Source: Xylaria sp. FL1777 (lineage: Eukaryota > Ascomycota > Sordariomycetes > Xylariales > Xylariaceae). From it: DNA of 64,000 nt. This document shows, piece by piece, positions 11,516 through 23,599 of this stretch; positions within the stretch are counted from its first letter, which is position 1; every line of letters starts with the position of its first letter. Under the pieces are notes generated by a model that ran no database searches, was not told the DNA's origin, and saw only the letters and a list, made by a program, of their open reading frames with translations. Both the position numbers and the translations under genes were made by a program. The DNA lies in NCBI GenBank assembly GCA_022578965.1, contig MU400527.1:248001-312000 (forward strand). The letters run 5' to 3'.

Positions 11516-12279
11516 AAAATGGCGTTTATCTATTGAATACCGTTCTTATAATGAGGCGATGAGGCGATGGTGAATGAATATCTGAGATTTAGCATATTCG
11601 AAGGTCTCTGGCGGAGTCAAGACAATTTAATAAATTTGGCATAATATTTCTTGCTGGTCTTAGCACTACCACTACCACTGTTGCTACTTTATTGGCTTTA
11701 CCTAAGGTTTGCTCCTAGTCAAAAGTCACGTTCTTATAGTAAAATCTTTAGCTAACCTTGTTTCCTTTTTACTTATGGTTATCATCTTAATATGTCTCGA
11801 GCTAAACACATCATATACAACACAATACACTTTATTACAAGTTTAAAAAATTAAACAGCTCATTAATGCATTCTGCGCAGTCACTTTTTCTTCCTAGAAG
11901 TATATAAGTCTAACGAACAAAATTGATCTCTGGTATAGATACTACTTCCAAGGTTAACCGTTAGCGTCCGGCAATGGCGTGATCTAAGAGCCGGCGGCTC
12001 GGAAGAAGTGGCGGCGGACCTACAGCAGGAACTTGAGGTTGAATTGGCCCCACCAAACTTTCTAAGCATAAGTAGGTACTCTATCTATCTCCAAACCTCT
12101 TAATAAGCTCATAAGCTCCCGTGCACTCAGGATATTATGAATTGATCGTACGAGGGACGGTGGTGATACGATCTTGCTCTGGGATATCTTCAAGGGGTAA
12201 TAGAGTGTAGCCAGCCCTTCAATTTCTTATTATCTTTTTTCATTTTTATTTCTTTGCTGCATACCTTAAGAAAGAAAGG
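11516..12279. other. Intergenic between RING and cysteine-synthase genes
   Basis: AT-rich 3' flank of the RING gene, then the promoter and leader of the cysteine synthase gene, with a T-rich tract near 12230-12255. No coding feature seen. Confidence 0.55.
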
Positions 12280-13693
12280 ATGTTCCGCCATAGCGTCCGG
12301 CGGTTCGCGACGACAGCGGCGCGCAGAGCCGTCGCCCCCGCGGCCGCTCACGAGCCCAGCCCTCACACGCTCGCCGTCTCGAGGGCGCAGGGGATTGCGA
12401 AGGGGCTTACTGGCGGTATGTGGGAACTATATATAATATTTCTCGGGCGTGCATATGCAATTCCCGTCAACCCATGTTTTTTTGCCCCTTTGTTCATGTT
12501 TACTGGTTGCTAGAGGTTCTGTTTTAAGATGTTCGTGACTCGCGGTAACTCTTTAGAAGCCGTCTGCTCCGAACGCCCCCCCTAGATTTTTTTCTCTGCT
12601 TAATTCATATACGAAAGGAGTAGAGAGTAGTCTCATTATTTTTCATCCGAACCCCTCTCTCTCGCTGACGACATTCCCAGCAATCGGCAACACGCCCCTC
12701 ATCAGGCTGAACAAGCTCTCCGAGGAGACGGGGTGCAACGTGCTGGGCAAGGCGGAGTTCATGAACCCGGGCGGGTCCGTCAAGGACCGGGCGGCGCTGT
12801 ACGTGGTGAAGGACGCGGAGGAGCGCGGGCTCCTGGGGCCGGGCGGCACGGTGGTGGAGGGGACGGCGGGCAACACGGGCATCGGGCTGGCGCACGTGTG
12901 CCGGTCGCGCGGGTACCGGCTGGTGATCTACATGCCGGACACGCAGTCGCAGGGCAAGATCGACCTGCTGCGGCTGCTGGGCGCCGAGGTGTACCCGGTG
13001 CCGGCCGTGGCCTTCGACAACCCGGCCAACTACAACCACCAGGCGGCGCGGCACGCCGAGCGCCTGCGCCGCGAGACCGGCGGCAACGCCGTGTGGACCA
13101 ACCAGTTCGACAACACGGCGAACCGGCGCGCGCACATCGAGACCACGGGGCCCGAGATCTGGGCGCAGACGGGCGGCGCCGTCGACGCCTTCACCTGCGC
13201 CACGGGCACGGCCGGCACGCTGGCGGGCATCACGCGGTACCTCAAGGACGTGTCGGGCGGCCGCGTCAAGAGCTTCCTCGCCGACCCGCCGGGCTCCGTG
13301 CTGCACTCGTACATCCAGTCGGGCGGCAAGCTGGCGGAGCGCAGCGGCGGCAGCATCACCGAGGGCATCGGGCAGGGCCGCATCACGGACAACCTGGCGC
13401 CCGACATCGCGCTGCTCGACGGCAGCCTGCACATCTCGGACGAGAAGAGCATCGAGATGGTCTACCGCTGCCTGGACGAGGAGGGCGTGTACCTGGGCGC
13501 CAGCAGCGCGCTCAACGTCGTCGCCGCCAAGGAGGTCGCCGAGCGCATGGGCCCCGGCCACACCGTCGTCACCATGCTCTGCGATGGCGCGTATCGGTAT
13601 GCCGACCGCTTGTTCTCGCGGAAGTGGCTGGAGAGCAAGAACCTGCTCGGCGCCATCCCGAAGCATCTAGAGAAGTACATTGTCTTAGCGTAG
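12280..13693 (+). CDS. Cysteine synthase-like PLP enzyme, mitochondrial (Cysteine synthase 2 type)
   Basis: A fold-type II PLP enzyme of the O-acetylserine sulfhydrylase family. Exons 12280..12415 and 12681..13693 (265-bp intron, donor GTATGT, branch CTGAC, acceptor CCAG) give 382 residues. The N-terminal ~25 residues are Arg/Ala-rich ([16 protein letters not shown]), a likely mitochondrial presequence. The domain opens with [25 protein letters not shown] holds the PLP lysine (residue 80), [12 protein letters not shown] is the substrate loop, and [11 protein letters not shown] binds the cofactor phosphate. Sequence style is that of the fungal 'cysteine synthase 2' group (yeast YGR012W relatives), which is separate from the main cytosolic enzyme, so in vivo cysteine synthesis is not certain. 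Exon 2 is extremely GC-rich at wobble positions, which creates a long spurious open frame on the opposite strand. Confidence 0.92.
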
Positions 13694-13976
13694 ACGTGGG
13701 ATTAAAAGGGGGGTTGGGAAAGCGTGGCATCGTATTGTGTTGCGACATCATCTGAGAAACTTCACCAAGCTCGAATAGATGTGGTTTGTGCACGCTAAAG
13801 ATAAATTCGGTCAGATGCAGCAACTGGACAAGTTCGAACATTGATTGGATAGATCTTTTGCATATCGAACTGTTATACATCTCTTTCTATGTACAACAAA
13901 TGTGGTTTAGAGGGTAGTGGTATTACAATAGTATGCTTCCGCTCCTCCTTATAGCCAGTCGTACCGTCTCTTCCTG

Positions 13977-15215
13977 TTACTCCTTGTAGAATTCATTGTA
14001 TATAGTTGGGCGGACCGGTTGGTTTGGAGAAGGATTGTCTTGTATCTCCTTGATCTCCGCCCGTAACGTATTAAACCGAATCTGCAGCTGACGGGCTAGC
14101 TCGGGGTCTTTGACGACGACCTTAGCGGCGGTCTCAAGACCGTGCAATAGCGGTGTAGTCATATTAATGAAAATAGAATCTACACTCAGATAACGCATCG
14201 AGTGGTCCCTGGTGAAGAGCCGGGGGTGGTATATCTCCTTGAACTTTTTGTCCTCAGGCCATAACGCCACGACATCCCGTGCGAGGTGGTAGACTCTATC
14301 TAGGATCTCCTCGTCAGGCGAGTACCGCGCTGCGAGCACGGCGGCCAGGTGCAACGGCGCAGCTAGAACCATAGGGTCGCGGCTGATGGGCAGCTCCCCG
14401 GGTACGGGGGGGTTGTGTGCGAAACCCTCAGTCTTATGAGAACTCGTTTGGAGCATCACGATGACCATCTCGGCCCAGCGCAGGGCCTTCCTTGTCTTGG
14501 CCTCGTCCCAGTCGGCGTGGCGGGCATTCATCTGTATAAAGTGTAGCGCCCACATGGCCTTCTCGTGGGTGTTGAACTGGAATCCGGTCTGACGGACGCT
14601 GCGGGCGCAGTCGATGACGCTGTAAATTTGGCCCTTGGAGCCCGCCAACCGTAAGATCTTGGCGCCGAGCTGCGGACTCAGCGTGCGGCCGGCGTAGTAA
14701 AGACCCTCGAGCAAGGGCCTTAGGTTGGCGAAGTCGGCAGGGGTGTTAAACAACACGACGGCAGCGCCCACGGCCTTGGGCGTGCTGGGGACCTCGGTCA
14801 GCGGGTTTACGTAGCGGAACTTGAGAACCTCGCCGTCGATCTCCATGGTAATGGGGTCGGCGTCAAGCTTTTTCTGCCATTTAGGCAAGAAGATCTTCCT
14901 GCGCTGCGCCGTGGGGAGGAATGCAGGCAGGATGATCTTGTGGCGGATGTTGGCGAGGAGGCTGTCGAGCTCGGCCGATGAGGTCGGCGTGAAATGTGTG
15001 ATGCTCTCTAGGAGGCGGCGCTCTATTAGCACATGTGGAGACGTGGACGCATGCACACCATCAAAACATGATATCTACCTGGGTTGGGCCGTCATACCGT
15101 TTCTTTTGGCTGTAGACGTGAAGCTCCGTAGCTGTAGGCCGGCAGTCCTCCTCGCTGCGGCCTCGAATGCGCCATTGCCGGCACGGAAGGTGCTCAGCAT
15201 GAATTGTCTCGACAT
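13977..15215 (-). CDS. Conserved mitochondrial protein of unknown function
   Basis: I do not recognise the family. Exons 15215..15098 and 15022..13977 (75-bp intron, donor GTATGA, acceptor ATAG) give 387 residues; without splicing the upstream frame stops at once. The first 40 residues (MSRQFMLSTFRAGNGAFEAAARR and following) have no early acidic residues, many Arg and Ala, and read as a mitochondrial presequence. The rest is a soluble, mostly helical protein with no membrane span; conserved-looking blocks are LPAFLPTAQRRKIFLPKWQ, VLKFRYVNPLTEVPS, WALHFIQMNARHADWDEA and LRWAEMVIVMLQ. It shares a 415-bp divergent promoter with mitoribosomal bL19m, which suggests a mitochondrial role, possibly in translation or respiratory assembly (inference only). 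Confidence 0.8.
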
Positions 15216-15630
15216 TGCGCTCTCTTCTTCTGCCGGCAGACTCTACCCTCGCGGGCAGGGTTGTTGTGGCGTTGGTGAAGTAGAATGTATGAGTATGATA
15301 TATGATAACCTCGCGAGCCGTCCAAATATCCAAATAGTCTGCCCATAACTTTCCTTCAGTATTCAGAGCGCCAAAGGTTCAGCGCCTAACCAAGTTAGGT
15401 TAGGCCATCCGGCAGCACACTAAGTAGGTAAGTACCTATACTAGAAGCTGATGGGGCATACTTAAGTACCTAGGTGCGCAACAATATTTCTCCACCCTAC
15501 TAATTCAGTGCCGGGTCCCCTGTAACTCTAGCAGCAGCCGCCGCCACAGCAGCGAGGACAACTTTTAGACGAAGCCCAGCGTCAAAGTCGTCGATCGTCG
15601 ACACCACAACCACCACCAACCACTACTACA
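15216..15630. promoter_or_regulatory. Divergent promoter shared by two mitochondrial-protein genes
   Basis: A 415-bp interval separates two start codons pointing away from each other, the orphan mitochondrial protein and mitoribosomal bL19m. It holds TAGGTA/TACCTA repeats and a CA-rich leader ahead of the bL19m start. No defined factor site is claimed. Confidence 0.5.
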
Positions 15631-16460
15631 ATGCTCACACAGAACGCCGCCTGGCGGCCCCTCGGCGCCTGGAAGGGTGCACTGAGGCGTGCCCGCCAGC
15701 AGCGGCCAATGCCAATACCAATACCATTCCCACGCACACTGGCAACCGAGACAACACCGACTCCCCCGTCTGCCGTAGAGCCTCCTCCCATGTCCGCAGC
15801 CACACCAACACCACCACCGCCGCCAAAGCCATACATGCGTACGTTCTGCCGCCCAATCCCGTCCCTCCGGACAGTGTCCCGCGCCCTCGGTCCCAATGGC
15901 TAGCCAGCTAACACGCAACAGACGCCCTGCGGCCACAGACACCCAGGACACCAACCCGGTCGACCTTCGCCGTGTACCCGCAAGTGCCGTCGTCAAAGGC
16001 GCAGGTGCCGGCGGCGCTGGAGTCGTACCACGCGCAGCAGGTCCGGCGCCTGGACCCGAGCGGGCTGCGGACGCGGCTGTTCTCCAAGGCGAGCCGGGAC
16101 TCGGCGAAGCCCGGGGACGTGCTGCAGGTGACGACGCGGCGCGGCGAGCCGTTCGCGGGCGTGTGCCTGTCGATCCGGCGCGCGGGCGTCGACACGGCCA
16201 TCCTGCTGCGCAACCACCTGACCAAGGTCGGCGTCGAGATGTGGTACAAGATCTACAGCCCCAACGTCCTGGGCATCGAGATCGTCTGGCGCCGGCCCAA
16301 GCGCGCCCGCCGCGCCCGCCTCACCTACATGCGCCAGCCCAAGCACGACATGGGCAACGTCGACCACCTCGTCGCCGAGTGGCGCCGTACGAGGAACGTC
16401 TTCAGCTCCAAGGGCAAGGGTGCCAGGGGTGCGGCTACGAGTGGGAAGGGGAGGAGGTAG
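15631..16460 (+). CDS. img1: Mitochondrial large-subunit ribosomal protein bL19m (IMG1)
   Basis: A bL19-family protein of the mitochondrial 54S subunit, located at the subunit interface. Exons 15631..15838 and 15922..16460 (83-bp intron, donor GTACGT, acceptor ACAG) encode 248 residues. Residues 1-35 look like a targeting peptide (Arg/Ala-rich, no acidic residues), followed by a Pro-rich linker of about 35 residues. The bL19 core reads KPGDVLQVTTRRGEPFAGVC, then GVDTAILLRNHLTKVGVEMW, YSPNVLGIEIVWRRPKR and RARLTYMRQPKHDMGNV. The acceptor was chosen because it alone joins the two frames. It ends in a Lys/Gly-rich tail. Strong GC bias at third positions. Confidence 0.93.
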
Positions 16461-17354
16461 TAGTAGTAGGGGGCCTGGGGTGGGGCGAGGATATGTGTGT
16501 GTTTGACTTCGACTAGGTCGGATGAGTGATGGATGTGGGGAAGGAATGAAGGGGGCTGACTAGATGACGGAAGTCCCACGGGAAGACAAGACAATATCGT
16601 CCTAAGTGGCTGTAAGGAAGAAGCACCAGAGCCGAGAAAGACGACTACAAGAACGAAACAACGGAATGAGCCTGATTGCTATAGTCGGCCAAGAAACCGA
16701 CTTGTACTTCTTGTACACAAACATTTGTAGACGATGTACTACTACCACTGTTACTACATTCTAAAAAGAAAAAAACCGCTCGGTCGATCGATTAACCAAC
16801 AGTCCCGACCGCTATATAAAAGCATCATCTTCCTCTATGTGTAGTTGAAAAGCTCACGATGAGTTAACTAACTTAGTATTAACATAGTATGCTGTATCGA
16901 CAGCCCAACCCCGCAAAGGGCAATGGTAGATTGGTCTTATATATATTATCATTCCCGCTTAACACGCTCGTATATATCTAAAAACAGAAGACCTTCCAAC
17001 GATAACAATGCTGTGAGAAACAAGATATGCTCATCCCGCTCGCTCGCGGTTCCAGCCCGCACTTTTCTATCCCTGTCCAGGTGTGACCTCCGCCTCTAAA
17101 AATGTCACTATGCATATATGTAAGGACGCTGGCCCGCTCTAATTGCATTCATCCCCCTAAACGCCTGTTCTGTTGGCACCGGTATTTTAATATGTTCAAT
17201 TCTATCCTGTGCTGCCCAGGTACCACTGTACACGATTTCTTCGAGTACTCCAACCACTACTAACTCTCCATGTAGAGCTCTGAAAAGTAGGCGTTGACAT
17301 GGATCTTGATTGCCGCTCCGGCCCAACTTCAGACACTGGTGTTCTTCCCCTCCA
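16461..17354. other. Intergenic between convergent bL19m and Trk genes
   Basis: 3' flanks of two genes pointing at each other. It begins with a short TAG trinucleotide run next to the bL19m stop (about 16457-16470) and contains AT-rich TATATA tracts near 16930-16975. No gene seen. Confidence 0.55.
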
Positions 17355-20152
17355 CTATGAGGTCGAGACTGGCTGTGCTTCCATTTTTCGGGCTCTAGCA
17401 TCCGTGGGACCCTGGTCGTGAGATCCGCGAGTCCTGACTGAGGTGGCACTGGTATATCTCTTCAATGTATCTGGTCTGGTGAACCCAGGTGCTTGCTCTG
17501 ATTTGGCTTCCGACTTAGCCAGCGAATATCCGGGTCCGATGTGCAATAGTCCTGTGATAAAGTTGCCTCGATCAAAGCTCCGACTACGATCTCTTGCCAT
17601 GCTCGATGGCCGACCGTCGGCAGCAGTAGCAGACATAGCGGATTGGCGCCGCTGCAGTCTCTGTTCGATATCTTGTGCCTCCTTCCGGTTGAGGTTCTCG
17701 CTGGGCAAGAGAACAGCACGGTCCAGCCCGTAGGGAAGACCACGATGACGGCCACGGATCATCATGGCAATTATAACAAGCTTCCCGAGAACAGAAAATT
17801 GCGCAACGAGCGATGCGTTGGTACCCGGGTATCCCAAACTCAGACCAACAGTGCCATAAGCGCTAACAAGCTCAAAAAGGACGGCAAACATGGAGATTTG
17901 CCCGGAGATGAGGCGAGGGCCTTCGGTTATGGTGAGAATGAAAAATCCGAGAAAGACGTACCACAAATCGAATGATAATTGGCGGCGTAGATGGGTACCT
18001 ACATAAGATATACTGGGCTGGTTATCGTCAAAGTCGTCCTTTGTCTCGTATACACCAAGTGATTGCTCTTCATAGACGTTTGTCTTTCGAATCGAGATAG
18101 CCACAGGGAAGACGGAAATATACATCATAATCAAGTACGAAGTCTGCACTGCTGGGTGAACTTCAGCGAGATTGATGCATGAAAACCCGGCAGTTCTAGT
18201 CGACGCAGCTTGAAACCAACCGTCCAAGAACCGCACATGCAAGGGGAGCTCAGAAACAGCCCCGCGGCCGAGCTATATGCAGAGTCAGCGAAATCAGAAA
18301 TCATAGAAGTAATAGAAGAGAGGGAAAAGGGAACTCACGTCAAGAACAATGAATAATATTAAATCGATACTGTTGAGGACAACAAGAATGAAGAAGAGCC
18401 ACCAGTTCGCATTTGAAGGGAAAAGTAACGTAAAACATCGTCGAGGGTGGTCGAGGAGAAACCGAAGCTCTTCCCAAATACCTGAGCCACGCGGCACAAT
18501 CAATGAGCCGAGCCAAATCATGAAACGCAATGCGACAGGAAACCCAGTATTCCCCAGGATAACGAGGAACGACATTATTAGTAATGGGAAAATCGCCGTG
18601 TTAAAAGAATTCATGCTGTCAGGAGTTAACGTGAACCCAAGATCCATAAACGCGGAATTGGCTGTCCAGAATCCCCACCAAACTGGATTTATGCCATCCG
18701 CCTCTAAAATTGAGTCATAGAACGGGTTGTTGTGCACAATCCATGGGACCAAAGTGATGATTCCTAGAATACTGTAGCCCCAAAAATAAATTGTGAGGAC
18801 GAGGGCGAGGGTTTTGAGAGAACGGTATTCGATACCGCCAAGTTCGTCTCGTTGATCCTCGGTTAGATCAACGAATTGTGAATTTCGACCTATTGTCGGC
18901 TGCCAACTCAGATACGGCATAGGATCCTCTTCTTTCCCTCCCGTCAAGACAGTTTTGATGCGACGTAGAGGCTTAATACGGCCTTGAAATGTAGATACCG
19001 TGTCATGTCGAGGGAAACTCGATCCTACCGTCCTCGATTTTCGGAACCTCAGAGAGGCTCCGATGGCATGTCCCGCTGCCTCTACATCCTCTTCCACCCT
19101 TGTTGATAAGCTAGGCTCTTCTTTCCTGGGTTTATCAGGTTCTGTAATAGTAATGGTTTGCTGTCGTTCCCCGTATGGTAATGGTCGCTGTATCGCCTGC
19201 GATTGCTCTATGCTTGATTCCCGTCGCTCGCGCGGGATGTCTGGTTCTGCCTCAACTTCTCCCTCGAATTCCTCAGGCAAAGCTCCCATATCAGCGTCCC
19301 GAGGTCCGGGAATCCTCAGTACGCTTTTGTCAGCCTTACGTTGTTTTTCTAGGATGGCAATGTGTTCGGCATTTGTTCTTCTTTCGGGTAAGAAAATAGG
19401 AGGGCCGTCATCATCTTCCACCGCATGGCTTCTGCGCACTTCGGTTGCGAATTTAATCTGAGGGTGGGCAGTTTGTTGTTCCTCGTCCGAATTCTTGTGC
19501 TCCGAGCTATCTTCCGATCCAGATGTATTTGCAAGCGGATCCAGTTTCGGCTGTCCGTCGATAGAGTACTCGTCCAACAGCATACCATCATTAGCGACTC
19601 GCGTTGACGTTCCTGTATCGCGTACAACATTGATATTTTGGCCATTTACGCCTTTCTCAATGGTTGCTGCATCTACCCGGGCCTTTGTACGTGATTGACT
19701 AATGGTGACTCTTCGCGATCGTGCTTCTTGAACAATGTGCTGGAATCTCTTCTCGAACCAGTATAACCGCAGAAAAACCACGGAAGAATGTATGGTAATT
19801 GGATTCGACAGAAGCGCACAAAAGTACATGACAAGTTGTTGGAAGGTGTTAAGTAGGTTTATGTCTACAGTATTCAACCCGGCCTGGGTATTGGCGCCCG
19901 CAGCAAACGCGAGAGCATCGATATAAGCCAGCTGACCACGGGCAGTGGCATATATAAGAACGGAGCTTACGATAGTCCATCCAATAATCCAAAAATCTAC
20001 GAAAGGGTAAGCAAACGTTCAGGAGAGATATGACCTAGATCGGCGTTGAACTCACAGTGGATAGTGATGAAATTAAAGTGAGGATGTCTCGAGATGAAGG
20101 CTGGGCGGAGAGCCTGAACCCACCTCGTAAGGTGTTCACGGGTGTTCCCCAT
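17355..20152 (-). CDS. trk1: Trk-family potassium transporter
   Basis: A plasma-membrane K+ uptake protein of the fungal Trk1/Trk2 (SKT) family. Exons 20152..20056, 19996..18339 and 18272..17355 give 890 residues. The N-terminus (FNFITIHYFWIIGWTIVSS, then YIDALAFAAGANTQAGLNTV) forms the first membrane-pore-membrane unit, and AGANTQAGLNTVDINL is the typical first P-loop region. A long hydrophilic cytoplasmic loop of about 300 residues follows, as is usual for fungal Trk. Later pore units show WWGFWTANSAFMDLGFTLTP, ILGNTGFPVALRFMIWLGSL, RTAGFSCINLAEVHPAVQ and SAYGTVGLSLGYPGTNASL with the selectivity-filter glycines. The C-terminus is a hydrophilic Ser/Arg-rich tail. All intron phases close. Length and order of domains match full-length fungal Trk transporters. 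Confidence 0.94.
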
Positions 20153-23100
20153 GATATGCAAGGACAGACCAGGCGGCCGGTGGAAGCGTTACGTAAGGGG
20201 ATTGAGGGCAAACGTGAAAGAAAGCCCGTGTTAGAGGTCTAAGACGTGACGGACCTGTCGCTTGAGGTCCTTGATACTAGCAGAGCGAGTCCAGATCATC
20301 GTGTGATATTAGAAATTTCGGGAACGCTGGAGCATTCGCGTTAGTACCAAGTACTTATTTATACTCGAAACATATAGAAAAGATACACGATGGAGCCATT
20401 GAGTTAGCCGTTCAGGTAGCCCGGTGCTTATGTTTGCTGTTTGCACGGGGAAAGCAAGTGTGAGCAAGGGCTGGAAGTACAAAAGCAAGTCCAGTGGAAA
20501 AGTTCGAAACAGCATCAATTGGGGAGAGAACAAAGGAAATAGAACAAGTGGTTTGTTCAATTGATCTGCCAAGCAAGCCAAGAGGCTCTCCAGAAAAGAA
20601 AAATGACTTTGATGGCTCGCTCGCTCTGAGTTATGAAGCCGGTGTTCCAGATGTGACTTATTATGAGTCGGGGGAATAGGGGACTTTGTATGGCTCAACT
20701 TACTCAAGCAATGAGAGGGATCACTGGCATTGGTGGCGGATGGGATTTATAACGACAACAGCGATAATGCAGGAGAGACGAGTGGCTTGGTGGAAAGCAA
20801 ACAAGTTATTTAGACGGCGGATGGGAGAATGAAGATGAGGTATAGATGGGCTTTGGTTGGCTGAATTGATCTCTGTGTTGTTGGCTCGTTGGCTTGTTGT
20901 AGGCGGGTATTCGAGAGTTGACCGAGGGCTGCGTGCGGGTCCAGAGCGGCGGATGGTGTAGGAATTTGGAGTGCAGTACAACTACTACGCATACCTGCAT
21001 GTACACTCCAAGTTATCGGAAATGGAGATAAAGTTACATGTGGATGACGATAAAAGAGTTGCATGGCAGTTAGTCCCACTTTGCGCAGCCACGCATGAGG
21101 TACCGGGTTGTAGGGTACCGTACAGATCGCAACACTTCTACTGTGTACCCGATGTACAGGGATATCCTGGGCGTAAGAGTCGCGCAGAGCGGCCCGGTGC
21201 TGGTAGCCTATACGTAGTAGGGCACTGGCCTGGATCTCGAGTCAAACAAAGACCTTGTCCACTGCCTGCTGTACTACACTACGAAGTACTATACGCGGTA
21301 TATGAAATTTTGGCCAAGAGTTGATGCGGACCAAGGCTGACAGTCCCAACATTGAACATCTCCAAATTATGCATAAGTACGTACATATATATCATATTTA
21401 GAACCTTGTTTTCCTAGAATCTTCAACGACACCATTGGTAACTACAACGTAGTATAGAACAATATTCTGTCGGCAGACAAGAATGTCTCAACTTAAAGAC
21501 TGTTAACGTGAGACAGGGAGGCTAGAGAGTCTTGTCTTGAGCAGCGCCACCCGAGCACATACTGCGTAAGTAAGCAATACCCCCTACTACGTAGTATACG
21601 TAGCGTAAGCGTAAGTACTTATTTATTACCTACCAAGGGTAAGGTACGTAGTACCTGGTAGCTTATTATTTTCACGTGTTAGTGATTAAAACTCGTCTGT
21701 ATCCTTGAAATCTGAGTTTAAAGTTCTTATACTGTACGGAAACACCGAGTCTACCTACCAGTACACTTATCTACAAAGACACCACTATTTTTCTTGGAGG
21801 TGGTCAGAGTTTTATGTCCATAATAGGTGAATCCTACTCTGCAATAGCTGCAATAGGTCTCGGTAGTGCATTAGTAGATAGATAGGTAGGTATGTAGGGA
21901 CCTACATTTAAGTAAGCCTCAGCTATCAGACGGTAAAGGGCGGACTTCCCGCCACCAACCTCCTAGGGTATCCAAGTAGTGTGGCCAAGAGAGGTAGGCA
22001 CTTATGGAAGATGGTAAATACATGCGGTTGATTAACAGTTAGTATAATACTTTTGGCACCAATTCTTGGAGAGATTTTATCTCATTGGAGTAGAAGCACC
22101 CTCACAACAAGGGAATGGTGATGATGGTGTTCGCGAACCAGCCTTTCAAGTCATGGCTAGGGTAGTTAGCCCAACAGCTTGACAACACATAGCTATACAA
22201 TGTAGTCTATCGAAGCTTTTATGCGCGCGTGGAGAGCATGTACCATGTAGGGAGGCAATCACGCGATGTTTAAATAGAGCCCCAAGGAGTGTCGTTAGTA
22301 TCTACTGAGTAGGTTAGGTATCATGCAATTCCTATTTGCAGATCCCTTTACCATTAATAGCCGACTGGTAGGCCGCGCGTATGCGTAAGGATGCAAGTAA
22401 TCATCAGTCGATCTTTTTCGTGTTTATACGCACAATGATTGGGTATCCAACTACCAGATAACCATCGGCGCGAACATATTCTTTCTTATTCTCTCCCGCC
22501 CTGTATGCCGTATTGGTTGCCATTGCGCAGGAAAGCTTGGTCACCTGTTTACAAGATAGTATATTTCCCTCTACTCCAAAGCCTCCAAAGCGTTATATGT
22601 ATATCACGGCATTCGAGCCTATCGGAGCCGATCAAAGACCTCCAAGAAATGGAGAAGAAGCAATGTGCACAAATATCATGGTTGGAGCTATGTTGGCGGC
22701 TTACGGGGGCTTCGGGGCCTCGAGGTATTCTTATCTTGAGATGGACTAAAAAGGCAAGGGTTGTACGAGCGCCCATTTGTTTCATCACCTAAAAGAGTAA
22801 TAGTAAGTATACATGTACTCAGTAGGGATACAAGCGTACACTAGGTATTACAGGGAGGTTGAAGAGAATCATCAGCTCCACGAGTCAAATATTTCATCTC
22901 GGGTGTAACCTACGCAGTAAGTACATTCAATGTTGCTGCATACTGCCGCTCTGCTATAAGCTAGGTAGTATGTAGGTAGTATTAGTAAGCACTGTACAGC
23001 AGCACACATCCAATTGGTTAGGGGACTCTAGGTACCGGTACCGCAGTGTGCGATATCCTCATTTCATGATGTCATAATAAAACTTCACAGCTTTTCAAGA

Positions 23101-23599
23101 CTTTTTCTCATTTAGCCTCAGTGAGAATTACAGTAGAAGGGGCTGACTGCAACTTGCAGCTATACAGAAAATCCGCGTTAGGCGCTTTTCTCAACGGTCT
23201 TATATTTCTTAAGACATTTCGGAGGACCTGCTATGGAGAGAATATACCTGTCTCTTACACACGTCCTTGGGCTAGCCGATCCCGGCATATGTACCCATGT
23301 GTTGGTGTAGACGATTCTGATAGGGCAGAGCAAGCGGTATATATAGGAAAATTACACACCGCCAACAATTGATCATGATACCGGTACTGTAATCATCTGC
23401 ATGGGTCCAGGTTTGAATCATCGCATTGCAGCTGTACAACATCAGCGGTGAGATAGTTTTTATACTATGTTGTACATGCATTCTTTATCAGTTGGTTACG
23501 TTCTGCGAGACAGCCCGGCAGCGATAAGAAATGTTCAGTATTATACTAATTAATCGCAGGATCTCTTAGTAGACACTCTATATGACACGTTTATATGCA
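20153..23599. other. Long gene-poor interval (about 3.4 kb)
   Basis: No frame in this stretch shows a known domain or convincing codon usage; the longest open frames are about 115-130 codons and carry no recognisable motif. The left ~900 bp may hold the Trk promoter and leader. The rest is AT-rich, with many TAGGTA, TACGTAG and GTACTT words, and no terminal repeats or transposase remnants that I can recognise. A non-coding RNA or a strongly decayed element is possible but not supported. Confidence 0.5.

Noticed and set aside
12605..13666. 353-codon open frame on the minus strand
   Set aside because: It lies exactly opposite the cysteine synthase exon; it is a shadow caused by extreme GC3, with Ala/Arg/Val/Gly-only composition and no motif.
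20153..23599. Search for transposon ends, terminal repeats or integrase/reverse-transcriptase fragments
   Set aside because: None recognisable by eye; not reported as a mobile element.
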